Below are positions 7,729 to 15,042 of a stretch of DNA of 31,717 bases, piece after piece. The translations under genes and the position numbers were made by a program. Under the pieces are notes generated by a model. That model saw only the letters and a list, made by a program, of their open reading frames with translations. It was not told where the DNA came from and did not search any database. The first letter of the stretch is position 1. Every line of letters begins with the position of its first letter. This stretch comes from Nitrospinota bacterium (GTDB lineage: Bacteria; JADFOP01; DATKYB01): assembly GCA_035528715.1 (NCBI GenBank), contig DATKYB010000072.1, forward strand, positions 1 through 31,717. Reading direction: 5' to 3'.

Positions 7729-7744
7729 GTGAACAAATGTTCAC
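7729..7744. promoter_or_regulatory. LexA operator (GAAC-N4-GTTC SOS box)
   Basis: The palindrome GTGAACAAATGTTCAC contains GAAC-AAAT-GTTC, the core of the LexA/DinR box known from Firmicutes and Actinobacteria. It starts 5 bases after the -10 hexamer, covering the expected transcription start, which fits self-repression of lexA and the downstream genes until DNA damage. No enterobacterial CTGT-N8-ACAG box is seen nearby. Confidence 0.8.
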
Positions 7745-7760
7745 TTAAGATATTCTTGCC

Positions 7761-8375
7761 ATGAAAGAAGAACTGACAAGCAAACAGGAAAAGATTCTCT
7801 CATTTATTACTCATCATATAGAAGATAAGGGATATCCCCCTACCTTTAGAGAGATTGGACAATTCTTTGGTATGGCCAGCACAAATGCCGTAAAGAAGTT
7901 TATCAATATACTGGAGGAAAAGGGATACATTCGAAGAAGCGCAAAGAGCGCCAGGGCCCTGGAAGTCATTGACCATACCAGGAGGCAAAAGGGAATATGG
8001 GTTCCCATCGTAGGGAGGATCACTGCAGGAGAACCTATCCTGGCTGTTGAAAACATAGAGGAGAGACTCCTCTTAGACCCTTCCCTTGCCAAAAGAGAGA
8101 ACACCTTTTTACTAAGGGTTTATGGAGACAGCATGATAGAGGCAGGTATCCATGATCAGGATCTGGCATTGATCAAACCTCAAAAGACAGCTGAAAACGG
8201 GGAGATTGTTGCTGTATTGGTTGATGATGAGGCCACCATAAAGAGGTTTTATCGCAAGAAAGAAAGGATTGTCCTAAAGCCTGCTAATCCAAAGTATGAG
8301 CCGATCGTTATAAAAAGAGATGCAGAGGTAAAGATTATCGGCAAGGTTATCGGGATGATAAGACGATATAAATAG
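7761..8375 (+). CDS. lexA: LexA SOS repressor / self-cleaving protease
   Basis: 204 residues. The N-terminal winged helix-turn-helix (about 5-62) binds the SOS box and the C-terminal S24 peptidase domain carries out RecA-stimulated self-cleavage. The scissile Ala89-Gly90 is in ITAGEP, the nucleophile Ser124 is in GDSM, and the general base is Lys161 in ATIKRF. The spacings match E. coli LexA (84-85, 119, 156) with a uniform shift of five. It lies behind a promoter and an operator of its own and is followed by a small unknown gene and dinB, so it probably represses the whole cassette. The start ATG 7761 gives the standard family N-terminus (LTSKQEKILSFI). Confidence 0.95.
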   Translation: MKEELTSKQEKILSFITHHIEDKGYPPTFREIGQFFGMASTNAVKKFINILEEKGYIRRSAKSARALEVIDHTRRQKGIWVPIVGRITAGEPILAVENIEERLLLDPSLAKRENTFLLRVYGDSMIEAGIHDQDLALIKPQKTAENGEIVAVLVDDEATIKRFYRKKERIVLKPANPKYEPIVIKRDAEVKIIGKVIGMIRRYK

Positions 8376-8387
8376 AGATATGTAGAC

Positions 8388-8645
8388 ATGATGAGCGATG
8401 TAAATGAACCCATAGAAGTAGGGGCAATATTTGGCAGAGATAAAAAATTAATAAAACCGGTCTGGTTTATCTGGGAGAAGAAAAAGTACTTTATTAAGGA
8501 AATTACCTATATCTGGAAGAGCAGGGAGGATAGAGCAGACCTGTATCATTTTTCTGTAACAGATGGGAAAAATCTCTACCATATCTCATACAGCATGGAG
8601 AGGATGATATGGAGGCTTTGCAACGTAGAGCTGGAGGGATCATGA
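8388..8645 (+). CDS. Small conserved-looking protein between lexA and dinB (DUF6504-like pattern)
   Basis: 85 residues (83 or 84 if the second ATG at 8391 is used). No signal or membrane segment. The spacing of aromatic residues (PVWFIWEKKKYFIKEITYIW, then DLYHFSVTDG.LYHISYS...WRL) suggests a compact beta sheet. This resembles, from memory, the DUF6504 proteins found beside translesion polymerases in Actinobacteria, though I cannot test it. It begins 12 bases after lexA and its TGA overlaps the dinB ATG by 4 bases (ATGA at 8642-8645), so it should be translated with dinB and be SOS-controlled. A role as an accessory factor for DNA polymerase IV is a reasonable guess. Confidence 0.7.
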   Translation: MMSDVNEPIEVGAIFGRDKKLIKPVWFIWEKKKYFIKEITYIWKSREDRADLYHFSVTDGKNLYHISYSMERMIWRLCNVELEGS

Positions 8646-9871
8646 ACAAAGAACGGATTGTGATGCATATTGATATGAATGCCTTTTTTGCTTCTGTGGA
8701 GCAGCAGTGCAATCCAGCGTTGCGAGGCAGGCCCATTGCAGTGATCGGTTCAAAAGAGAGGACAGTTATTACCACAGCCTCCTATGAGGCAAGAGCCTTT
8801 GGTGTGAAAACAGGGATGACCAAATATGAGGGCAAGAAGCTGTGCCCGAATCTTATTTTGGTTCGGGGGGATAATAAAAAATATACAGACACCTCGATTC
8901 GTATCATAGAAATTCTCAAGAGATTTACTCCTCTCGTAGAGGTATACTCTGTGGATGAGGCCTTTCTGGATGTGACAGGTTCGCTGTTGCTGTTTAAGAC
9001 CCCGGAGAATATTGCCTCCTCAATTAAAGAGGAAATAAGAAACAATCTGGGTCTTCAGTGTTCCGTAGGCATTGCTCCGAATAAGCTTCTGGCAAAACTG
9101 GCAAGCGACATGAAAAAGCCAGATGGCATGATCAGGATAAGAAAAGAAGAGGTATCTTTCCTTCTTGAGAAATTACCCATCAAAGAGCTATGGGGAATAG
9201 GGAAAGGATTAGAAGTTCATCTTAACAGAATGGGTATTTTTACGTGTGGAGAAATGGGGCGCTATTCCGTAAGATCATTAAAAAGAAAATTCGGTATTAT
9301 CGGAGAGACGCTCCACAATATGGGACGGGGCGTAGATGATTCTCCAGTGGTTCCCCTAGAAGAGGAACCAGATGCGAAGTCCATAGGCCACAGCATGACT
9401 TTCGATGAGGACATATATCATAGAGAAGATATACAGAGACAGCTTCTTCTTCTTTCAGAGATGGTAGGGAGAAGAGCGAGAAGAAATCACTATTTGGGAA
9501 GAACCGTAACCTTAAGGATAAGATATAAGAACTTTAGCACCTTTACCAAAAGACACACCATCCGTTTCTTTATTAATGATACGTTTGATATCTATCTCAC
9601 AGCCCTTGATATCTTAAGATTCATAAGATTAGAACAACCGATAAGACTCTTAGGCATGAGCCTTTCCAACCTGACCAAAAATCTTCAGCTTCCTCTTTTT
9701 GCTGATAAAAGAAAAAAAGAAATTGTTACAAGGACGATGGATAATATCAATGATCTCTATGGTGACTTCACGGTAACATGGGGCTCTCTTATTCCCTGCT
9801 CGAAAGGCTCAAGGGTTATCTCCCCAAGCTGGAGGCCTTCTGGACCAAAAAGAGTGGAGTTGATAAGATAA
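8642..9871 (+). CDS. dinB: DNA polymerase IV (Y-family translesion polymerase)
   Basis: 409 residues from ATG 8642. This start is preferred over an upstream in-frame ATG at 8609 because GGAGGG lies just before it and it gives the standard N-terminus, MHIDMNAFFASVE. Catalytic carboxylates are D11, D105 and E106 (YSVDEAFLD). The helix-hairpin-helix region is around LWGIGKGLEVHLNRMGI, and the little-finger domain follows. QLPLF near the C-terminus is a sliding-clamp (beta) binding motif, with the usual Lys-rich tail after it. It performs error-prone bypass of damaged bases when DNA damage inactivates LexA. It is third in the lexA cassette with a 4-base overlap to the preceding gene. AT-rich sequence and a weak terminator follow. 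Confidence 0.95.
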   Translation: MNKERIVMHIDMNAFFASVEQQCNPALRGRPIAVIGSKERTVITTASYEARAFGVKTGMTKYEGKKLCPNLILVRGDNKKYTDTSIRIIEILKRFTPLVEVYSVDEAFLDVTGSLLLFKTPENIASSIKEEIRNNLGLQCSVGIAPNKLLAKLASDMKKPDGMIRIRKEEVSFLLEKLPIKELWGIGKGLEVHLNRMGIFTCGEMGRYSVRSLKRKFGIIGETLHNMGRGVDDSPVVPLEEEPDAKSIGHSMTFDEDIYHREDIQRQLLLLSEMVGRRARRNHYLGRTVTLRIRYKNFSTFTKRHTIRFFINDTFDIYLTALDILRFIRLEQPIRLLGMSLSNLTKNLQLPLFADKRKKEIVTRTMDNINDLYGDFTVTWGSLIPCSKGSRVISPSWRPSGPKRVELIR

Positions 9872-9925
9872 ATAAATGGGATGATCATTTCCGCTCTGAC
9901 CATTCATAAAGATTCATTCATCTTC

Positions 9926-9949
9926 ATCAGATAAAATTCTGATTTTTTT
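9926..9949 (+). terminator. Weak intrinsic terminator after dinB
   Basis: ATCAGA (9926-9931) pairs with TCTGAT (9938-9943) across a 6-base loop and is followed at once by six T residues. The stem is short and AT-rich, so confidence is modest, but the position 55 bases after dinB is right. Confidence 0.4.
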
Positions 9950-10063
9950 AAAGCCATGAAATAAATTTAAAAAAATTTTTTTAACTCAGCATCAGAGATA
10001 TTTATTATCAAAAATTATTTTTTAAATTTTAAAAAAAATTTTTATTTTTGTTGCAAAAATTTG

Positions 10064-10092
10064 TTGACAGATGAGTAAAAATATAATAGTAT
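10064..10092 (+). promoter_or_regulatory. Predicted promoter for the zinc-knuckle/H1-tail gene
   Basis: TTGACA (10064-10069), a 17-base spacer and TAGTAT (10087-10092) lie in a very AT-rich stretch with long A and T runs upstream (about 9960-10050) that could act as an UP element or a bent region. The first start codon is 30 bases further on. Confidence 0.5.
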
Positions 10093-10122
10093 TTTAAACA
10101 TATTAATTTTAATAAGAAAAAA

Positions 10123-10497
10123 ATGGTTGCGAAAATTTTTGTTTGTAAGACATGTGGAAAGGTAGCTTCTGGGAAAGGGCACCTTTGTTCTCCTGAAGAA
10201 AGAGAAAAAATTTATACATGTCAGTACTGCGGCTTAAAATCTATAGATCCAAGACATGTATGCCTTCCTATGATTTTCAATTTTAAGTATTCTTGTCAAA
10301 CATGCGGTCGTGTATCTACATCTCAGAGTAGATTATGTAACCCTACAATAATTAATGGAGGAGGTGTTAAGATGGCTGTAAAGAAAAAAGCAGCGAAGAA
10401 GAAGGTAGCAAGGAAGGTAGCAAAGAAGGTAGCGAAGAAGAAGGTAGCAAGGAAGGTAGCAAAGAAGAAGGTAGCAACGAAAAAGAAAAAAAGATAA
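10123..10497 (+). CDS. Triple zinc-knuckle protein with histone H1-like lysine-rich tail
   Basis: 124 residues. Three tandem repeats of about 25 residues have the pattern CxxCG-x8-HxC: C8/C11/H20/C22, C33/C36/H45/C47 and C58/C61/R70/C72. The third has Arg for His. Residues 84-124 are nearly all Lys, Ala, Val and Arg in KKVAxK repeats, like bacterial histone H1-like tails that bind DNA non-specifically. The protein is probably a nucleic-acid-binding or nucleoid protein. The start ATG 10123 has no ribosome site (only A-rich DNA), whereas a perfect GGAGGAGGT sits inside the gene before in-frame Met84, so two products are possible. It could also be that only the tail is made. The function of the zinc repeats is unknown. 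The gene has a likely promoter of its own and a hairpin after it. Confidence 0.65.
   Translation: MVAKIFVCKTCGKVASGKGHLCSPEEREKIYTCQYCGLKSIDPRHVCLPMIFNFKYSCQTCGRVSTSQSRLCNPTIINGGGVKMAVKKKAAKKKVARKVAKKVAKKKVARKVAKKKVATKKKKR
10372..10497 (+). CDS. Possible nested short histone H1-like peptide (internal start)
   Basis: In-frame ATG 10372 lies 6 bases after GGAGGAGGT (10357-10365), one of the strongest ribosome sites in the window. It would give a 41-residue Lys/Ala/Val/Arg peptide identical to the tail of the larger protein. The ribosome site also encodes Gly-Gly-Gly-Val of the long product, a plausible flexible linker, so the match could be coincidental. Confidence 0.45.
   Translation: MAVKKKAAKKKVARKVAKKVAKKKVARKVAKKKVATKKKKR
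10385..10475. repeat. Short tandem coding repeat (AAGAAGGTAGC-type)
   Basis: Degenerate repeats of roughly 9-18 bases (GTAGCAAGGAAG / GTAGCGAAGAAGAAG) encode the KKVAxK motifs. Such tracts can change copy number by slippage, so tail length may vary between strains. Confidence 0.6.
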
Positions 10498-10540
10498 TTA
10501 ATATTATATAAAAAGAAAGTCTCAAGGTAAAAAGAACATT

Positions 10541-10572
10541 CTTTTGGTTGAAGTGTCTTCTGAAACCAAAAG
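10541..10572 (+). terminator. Hairpin after the zinc-knuckle gene, possible terminator
   Basis: CTTTTGGTT (10541-10549) pairs perfectly with AACCAAAAG (10564-10572) over a 14-base loop. A T-rich run follows only after about 13 bases, so it is not a classic terminator. Confidence 0.3.
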
Positions 10573-10619
10573 GATAAGTAAGTTTATTTTTTTAAAAATT
10601 TTTTCCCGTTCGTAATTAG

Positions 10620-10689
10620 GTAAACCTATATTACAGGGTATCTTTTCTTTTCGTAAATCATTTATCGATACCTAGTAATATAGGTTTAC
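10620..10689. repeat. Imperfect 23-bp inverted repeat
   Basis: The left arm 10620-10642 (GTAAACCTATATTAC followed by AGGGTATC) and right arm 10667-10689 are complementary at 21 of 23 positions, with the outer 15 bp perfect, around a 24-base spacer. It could be a bidirectional terminator stem, a binding site or a relic of a small mobile element. The sequence does not decide. Confidence 0.7.
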
Positions 10690-10875
10690 TTATTTCTTTT
10701 TAATCAAGATAAATCCGTACAGTATCTAAAAGCGTATCTAAATTTTTCCTATCCTGTTAATTTATTTTATAAAGTTTTTACTGTCCAGACATTTAGAGAG
10801 AATAGCTCTAAGTTTGTTCGCATATATTTTTTGGTGATATATCATTGAGAGAAGAAAAAGAGAAGAGAAGTTTTA

Positions 10876-12306
10876 TCAGTATGCCTTTGAAAAGATAACC
10901 CTCTTATCTGACTTGTTCTTACAGATAATACAAGAGCCTTCTTCTTTATTAGATTCTAAAGGGATGCATCTTATCGTTGCCTTTGTATCTTCCTGAACCT
11001 TATCTTCGCACTCAGCTGAACCACACCAGTGGGCATGAACAAAACCACCTTCATGAGAAATAATTTTTTTTAGTTCATCATAGCTGTCTGATCGAAAGCT
11101 ATTTTTTTCTCTAAAGTTTTCTGCCTTTTTAAAGAGACTTTCTTGAATGTCTCCAAGGATTTTTTGTATCGTATCTATCATATCAATTATCGGGCAAGAA
11201 ATCTTTTCACCAGTATCCCTTCTGACTAAGATTACCTGCTTCTTGGCAACGTCCCTTGGACCTATTTCCATTCTGAGTGGAATTCCTTTTTGCTCCCACT
11301 CGTGATATTTCCATCCTGGAGAATACTCTGGTCTATCGTCAAATTTCAAAGTAAAAAGGTTTTTAGCTTTTTCCTTTAGTTCTTCATAAATAGATACACA
11401 CATGTCCAATTCTTTCTTTTGAGTAAAAATAGGGATGATGACGAGTTGAGTTGGTGAGAGTTTTGGAGGGATAACAATCCCCTTATCGTCACCGTGTGCC
11501 ATTATCAGAGCACCGATGAGCCTGGTACTTACACCCCAGCTTGTAGCCCATACATAGTTTCTTTCTCCATCTTTATCCTGGAAGGTGACATCAAAAGCCT
11601 TTGCAAAATTTTGCCCAAGATTATGAGATGTTCCGGCCTGCAAAGCCCTTTTATCTTGCATCATTGTTTCGATCGTATAGGTTGTCTCCGCTCCTGCAAA
11701 TTTTTCCTTTTCTGTTTTTGTGCCAGTGATTACAGGAATCGCCATATATTCTTCGACAAATTTTTTATAGACGTTTAACATCCTAAGCGTCTCTTCCTGA
11801 CATTCTTCTCTTGTGGCGTGGGCTGTATGTCCTTCTTGCCACAAGAATTCTGACGTTCTTAAGAATAATCTTGTTCTCATTTCCCATCTTACAACGTTGC
11901 ACCACTGGTTAATAAGAACCGGTAGGTCTCGATAAGACATGATCCACTTTTTAAACATTGCCCATATGATTGTTTCTGATGTTGGCCGAACAACAAGCGG
12001 TTCCTCTAATTTCTTTCCCCCTCCATGTGTTACCACAGCACATTCTGGAGCAAATCCTTTTACATGCTCTGCTTCTTTCTTTAAAAAGCTTTCTGGAATG
12101 AAAAGAGGAAAATAAGCATTTTCATGCCCGGTCTCTTTAAACATTCTATCCAGTATTTCCTGAATACTTTCCCAGAGGGCATATCCATTGGGACGAATGA
12201 CCATACAGCCTTTTACTGGAGAGTAGTCTGCAAGTTGAGCTGCAGCGATGACATCAGTATACCACCTGGAATAATCCTTATCTTTTTTTGTAATCTTAAA
12301 AGCCAT
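10876..12306 (-). CDS. proS: Prolyl-tRNA synthetase, archaeal/eukaryotic-like type
   Basis: 476 residues. It charges tRNA-Pro with proline in the cytoplasm. The short form without the bacterial editing insertion, the class II motifs (motif 2 around [16 protein letters not shown], motif 3 around [15 protein letters not shown]), the anticodon-binding domain and a C-terminal zinc-type Cys set (WCGSAEC ... CIICKNK) ending in Tyr are all typical of the archaeal-like ProRS. That type is found in a subset of bacteria, so it is not unusual by itself. Divergently transcribed from the Mut7-C gene, with a good promoter of its own. No T-box leader is evident in the 50-base 5' region. Confidence 0.95.
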   Translation of the reverse strand: MAFKITKKDKDYSRWYTDVIAAAQLADYSPVKGCMVIRPNGYALWESIQEILDRMFKETGHENAYFPLFIPESFLKKEAEHVKGFAPECAVVTHGGGKKLEEPLVVRPTSETIIWAMFKKWIMSYRDLPVLINQWCNVVRWEMRTRLFLRTSEFLWQEGHTAHATREECQEETLRMLNVYKKFVEEYMAIPVITGTKTEKEKFAGAETTYTIETMMQDKRALQAGTSHNLGQNFAKAFDVTFQDKDGERNYVWATSWGVSTRLIGALIMAHGDDKGIVIPPKLSPTQLVIIPIFTQKKELDMCVSIYEELKEKAKNLFTLKFDDRPEYSPGWKYHEWEQKGIPLRMEIGPRDVAKKQVILVRRDTGEKISCPIIDMIDTIQKILGDIQESLFKKAENFREKNSFRSDSYDELKKIISHEGGFVHAHWCGSAECEDKVQEDTKATIRCIPLESNKEEGSCIICKNKSDKRVIFSKAY

Positions 12307-12362
12307 TTATCGATTCCTTGCGAAGAAAGATTTGAAAATCATATTACTAAAAATAGGGTGGT

Positions 12363-12391
12363 ATGTTAATATAATTAATAAAAAGTGTCAA
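12363..12391 (-). promoter_or_regulatory. proS promoter
   Basis: On the minus strand TTGACA (12386-12391), a 17-base spacer and TAACAT (12363-12368) lie about 57 bases before the proS start. Confidence 0.6.
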
Positions 12392-12461
12392 TGAATAATC
12401 GTTTTATATAAAGACGATATGAACGAAAAAAATTAGAGACAGATGCAGGGAAATACAAAAC

Positions 12462-12926
12462 ATGGATTTAAAATTTATTGCGGATGACCATTTAGGAAAA
12501 CTTGCAAGATATCTGAGAATCATAGGACTCGATTGCCTTTATTTCAACTCCATATCAGATAAGGAATTGATGAAAATATCTGAAAAAGAGAACAGGATTA
12601 TTCTCAGCAGAGATTGGAATCTCTACAGATTTGCCCCCTCCCAGAGATACTTTTTTATAAAATCTCAAAAGGCGCTGGAGCAGCTTAGAATGGTATGCGA
12701 TCATTTTAAAATCGATCCTTTTGAAAAGATCTTTGAAAGATGCATCGTTTGCAACTCCCTTTTGGTTGATATTAATAAAGAAGATGTCAGAACAAAAGTA
12801 CCCCCTAAATCTTATAAATGGAAAGAAGAGTTTCATCAATGTAGTGGTTGTAAGAGGATTTATTGGTCAGGGACTCACCACGGGGAAATGATGAAGAATA
12901 TTAAAAAGATCTTTTCTTATGAATAG
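12462..12926 (+). CDS. Mut7-C domain protein (PIN-like RNase domain with zinc ribbon)
   Basis: 154 residues. The Mut7-C (DUF82) pattern is clear: KFIADDHLGKLARYLRIIG at the start with paired Asp, a second acidic site in IILSRDWNL, and a C-terminal zinc ribbon with CIVC and CSGC followed by YWSGTHH. The family is a PIN-fold nuclease relative named after the C-terminus of nematode MUT-7 and presumed to cut RNA. The bacterial role is not established. It stands alone, divergent from proS. No strong ribosome site is seen before ATG 12462 (AGGG at 12447 is 15 bases away). Confidence 0.85.
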   Translation: MDLKFIADDHLGKLARYLRIIGLDCLYFNSISDKELMKISEKENRIILSRDWNLYRFAPSQRYFFIKSQKALEQLRMVCDHFKIDPFEKIFERCIVCNSLLVDINKEDVRTKVPPKSYKWKEEFHQCSGCKRIYWSGTHHGEMMKNIKKIFSYE

Positions 12927-13136
12927 TCTTTATAAGTCGCATAGAAAATCGCTCCGGAGTTCATTTTTAAAATCTTTAAGAAATATATGAGAAAATCAAT
13001 TAAAAATTCCTTATCATACGTGATAAAGGCTAAAAGTTATAAAAAATTTTCCTTGCTTTTTTCCTCGATTTGATTAACGTATCTATTCAATATTTTAAAA
13101 CCGGGCTGATAAAAATATCATTTTGAGAAGATTTTT

Positions 13137-13916
13137 ATGATACGTAATGGAAAAATCAAGGTAGAAAAGGTCGATATTCCGATAGAAGAACTCCCAGATA
13201 AGTTTGAGGGGCTCAGAATTGTTCATATCTCAGATATCCATATAAAGAGATTTGGAAAGAGAGAAAAGAAGATTGTCAAAATCATCAATGAGTTGAATCC
13301 CAGCGTCTTATTTATTACAGGAGATATTGTTAGTCGTGATGTCTTAAAGGAGGTTGAAAAATTCTGGTGGGGCATCAAGACAAAATATGGTATATGGGCT
13401 GTCCAAGGAAACTGGGAACATAAATATTCAATGACAGGTGAAAGAGTGAAAGAGGTTTATAAGAAATATGGAGTAAAACTCCTTATTAATGAAAGCGATA
13501 AATTATATATAAAAGATAATTATATTGGGATAATAGGTATCGATGACCCATTTACATTTCATGATAATATGAGTAAAGCATTGGGTGGATTACCTGAAGA
13601 TTCTGTAAAGATTCTTCTTTCTCACTCTCCGAGCATAATAGATGAGGCATCGGAAAATGGTATTTCTCTGGTATTGACAGGACATACCCATGGAGGTCAG
13701 ATAGCTATTCCCGGAATTGGTGCGATAGTAAAGCGAAGGGACTGTAACGGATATGTTTCTGGTAAGTATACGAGAAATCAAACCCAGATTTATGTTAATA
13801 GGGGAATCGGTACTTCTATACTGCCTATAAGATTATTTTGCCCACCTGAGATTACCTTAATTAAGTTAAAGAGGGACAGTTCTCAATCTGATCCTTGCTG
13901 GAGACATGAAAGATGA
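13137..13916 (+). CDS. Calcineurin-like metallophosphoesterase (YkuE-like)
   Basis: 259 residues. Metal-binding motifs in order: D33-x-H35 (HISDIHI), GD at 62-63, GN at 91-92, LSHSP and GHTHGGQ. YkuE-like members are often membrane-associated and act on phosphoesters such as lipid precursors, but the substrate cannot be inferred here. The usual GNHD/E motif reads GNWEH: Asn92 is kept, the His that helps the leaving group is Trp93, and a His occurs two residues later (H95). There is no signal peptide or obvious membrane helix. Its TGA overlaps the ATG of a 27-residue membrane peptide, which may tether it. Confidence 0.85.
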   Translation: MIRNGKIKVEKVDIPIEELPDKFEGLRIVHISDIHIKRFGKREKKIVKIINELNPSVLFITGDIVSRDVLKEVEKFWWGIKTKYGIWAVQGNWEHKYSMTGERVKEVYKKYGVKLLINESDKLYIKDNYIGIIGIDDPFTFHDNMSKALGGLPEDSVKILLSHSPSIIDEASENGISLVLTGHTHGGQIAIPGIGAIVKRRDCNGYVSGKYTRNQTQIYVNRGIGTSILPIRLFCPPEITLIKLKRDSSQSDPCWRHER

Positions 13917-13996
13917 TTTCTCTCAATCGCTGGATAATAGTCCTTGCGATAGCAATATTTTTAATATTCGCAGGAACAGTCCTCTTTTTAGGATAG
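13913..13996 (+). CDS. 27-residue single-pass membrane peptide overlapping the phosphoesterase stop
   Basis: ATG 13913 shares ATGA with the phosphoesterase stop and is preceded by GGAG (13900-13903). The peptide starts MISLNRW, followed by about 18 strongly hydrophobic residues (IIVLAIAIFLIFAGTVLFL) and ends Gly-stop. The start arrangement suggests translational coupling. It could anchor the upstream phosphoesterase at the inner membrane. This is inference, and such short ORFs do occur by chance. Confidence 0.55.
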   Translation: MISLNRWIIVLAIAIFLIFAGTVLFLG

Positions 13997-14160
13997 TAAT
14001 CTGAGAATAATAAATCTTTCTTAACTTTTTAAAATCACAAACAGAGCGTCGCTCGCAAGAAATCTCAAAAAGTGTATAAAAAAAGTACGAAACTTCCCTA
14101 CTTATTGAAATTAAGAAGATTAAAGATGTTATAAAATTTAAAATTTAAAGGAGGTGTCCT

Positions 14161-14898
14161 ATGCGGAAATTATTTGTTTTGACTGCTCTTTTAGTCATCT
14201 TTTTTGCATTTGTGGCATCTGCTAAAGAAAAGTTTGAGACAGACACTATCAAAACTTCTGCTGGGGAGCTTAAGATTACATTTATAGGGCATGGTACGTT
14301 GATGTTTACCTTTGACGGAAAGATTATCCATATTGATCCAGTAAGCAGAGAAGCCGATTATAATAGGCTGCCAAAGGCAGATATTGTTTTGGTAACCCAT
14401 GAGCACCGAGACCACTTTGATAGGGATGCGCTGAAGATTCTTCGTACTGAGAAAACCAAGCTTGTGCTGACAGAGGTCTGTGCACTTAAGATCGAAGGCG
14501 GTATTGTTATGAAAAATGGGGATGTCAAAACCATTGAGGGATTAACAATAGAAGCTGTGCCTGCTTATAACATCGTTCATATGAGACAAAAAGGGGTTCC
14601 CTTTCATCCGAAGGGTATTGGTAATGGCTATGTGATTACCTTCGGTAACAAAAGAGTTTACGTAGCTGGTGATACAGAAAACATTCCAGGGATGAAAAAA
14701 TTAAAGGAGATCGATATCGCATTCTTACCGATGAACCTCCCATACACGATGACTCCTGATATGGTCGCTGATGCCGCAAGGGCTTTTAAGCCAAAAATCC
14801 TTTATCCCTATCACTTCGGTGAAACCGATACATCCAAAATTGTAGATTTACTTCAAGATACCAGAGAGATTGAGGTTCGCATCCGCAATATGAAGTAG
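14161..14898 (+). CDS. Secreted metallo-beta-lactamase-fold hydrolase (UlaG/UPF0173-like)
   Basis: 245 residues. A signal peptide of about 21 residues (ending VASA) should send it to the periplasm. The MBL core shows HxHxDH (H80, H82, D84, H85 in THEHRDHF), a metal-bridging Asp in VAGDTEN and a late His in PYHFGETD, all needed for a two-metal centre. Members with this fold cleave lactones, phosphodiesters or other esters. The substrate here is unknown. AAAGGAGGTG before the ATG is an excellent ribosome site. Its predicted extracytoplasmic location distinguishes it from the mostly cytoplasmic UPF0173 proteins. Confidence 0.87.
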   Translation: MRKLFVLTALLVIFFAFVASAKEKFETDTIKTSAGELKITFIGHGTLMFTFDGKIIHIDPVSREADYNRLPKADIVLVTHEHRDHFDRDALKILRTEKTKLVLTEVCALKIEGGIVMKNGDVKTIEGLTIEAVPAYNIVHMRQKGVPFHPKGIGNGYVITFGNKRVYVAGDTENIPGMKKLKEIDIAFLPMNLPYTMTPDMVADAARAFKPKILYPYHFGETDTSKIVDLLQDTREIEVRIRNMK

Positions 14899-14975
14899 TA
14901 TTCGTTTTTGCTCAAACTTTATGCAAATTAGCAAATTTTGCCACTTGATGTGATAAACTACAAAATAATTTTTTA

Positions 14976-15004
14976 TTGACATTTTCAAAATTACATCATA
15001 CCTT
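14976..15004 (+). promoter_or_regulatory. Predicted promoter for the OmpA-family lipoprotein
   Basis: TTGACA (14976-14981) with a 17-base spacer to TACCTT (14999-15004), a weak -10. It lies 38 bases before ATG 15043. Confidence 0.35.
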
Positions 15005-15042
15005 ACTTTTTAAATTATCAACCTAATTAAAAGGAGGGTTTT

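Larger units (their letters stand above)
10498..10875. other. 378-base gap between convergent genes: two inverted repeats, no gene seen
   Basis: I find no convincing ORF, tRNA or ribosome site. It holds a 9-bp hairpin (10541-10572) and a long inverted repeat (10620-10689), annotated separately. The remainder is AT-rich sequence up to the end of proS. Confidence 0.6.

Noticed and set aside
8609-8641. Upstream ATG as the dinB start
   Set aside because: The N-terminal extension is unlike the family, and GGAGGG plus the overlapping ATGA favour ATG 8642.
10385-10475. Possible CRISPR or mobile-element repeat
   Set aside because: The short repeats are in frame and encode the lysine-rich tail, with no spacers.
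11494-11778. 94-codon ORF opposite proS
   Set aside because: It is a shadow of proS: no ribosome site and no protein features. Other antisense ORFs were dropped for the same reason.
13011-13026. TTATCA-tacg-TGATAA palindrome in the gap before the phosphoesterase gene
   Set aside because: It is AT-rich, short and about 110 bases upstream of the nearest start, so not enough to call an operator.
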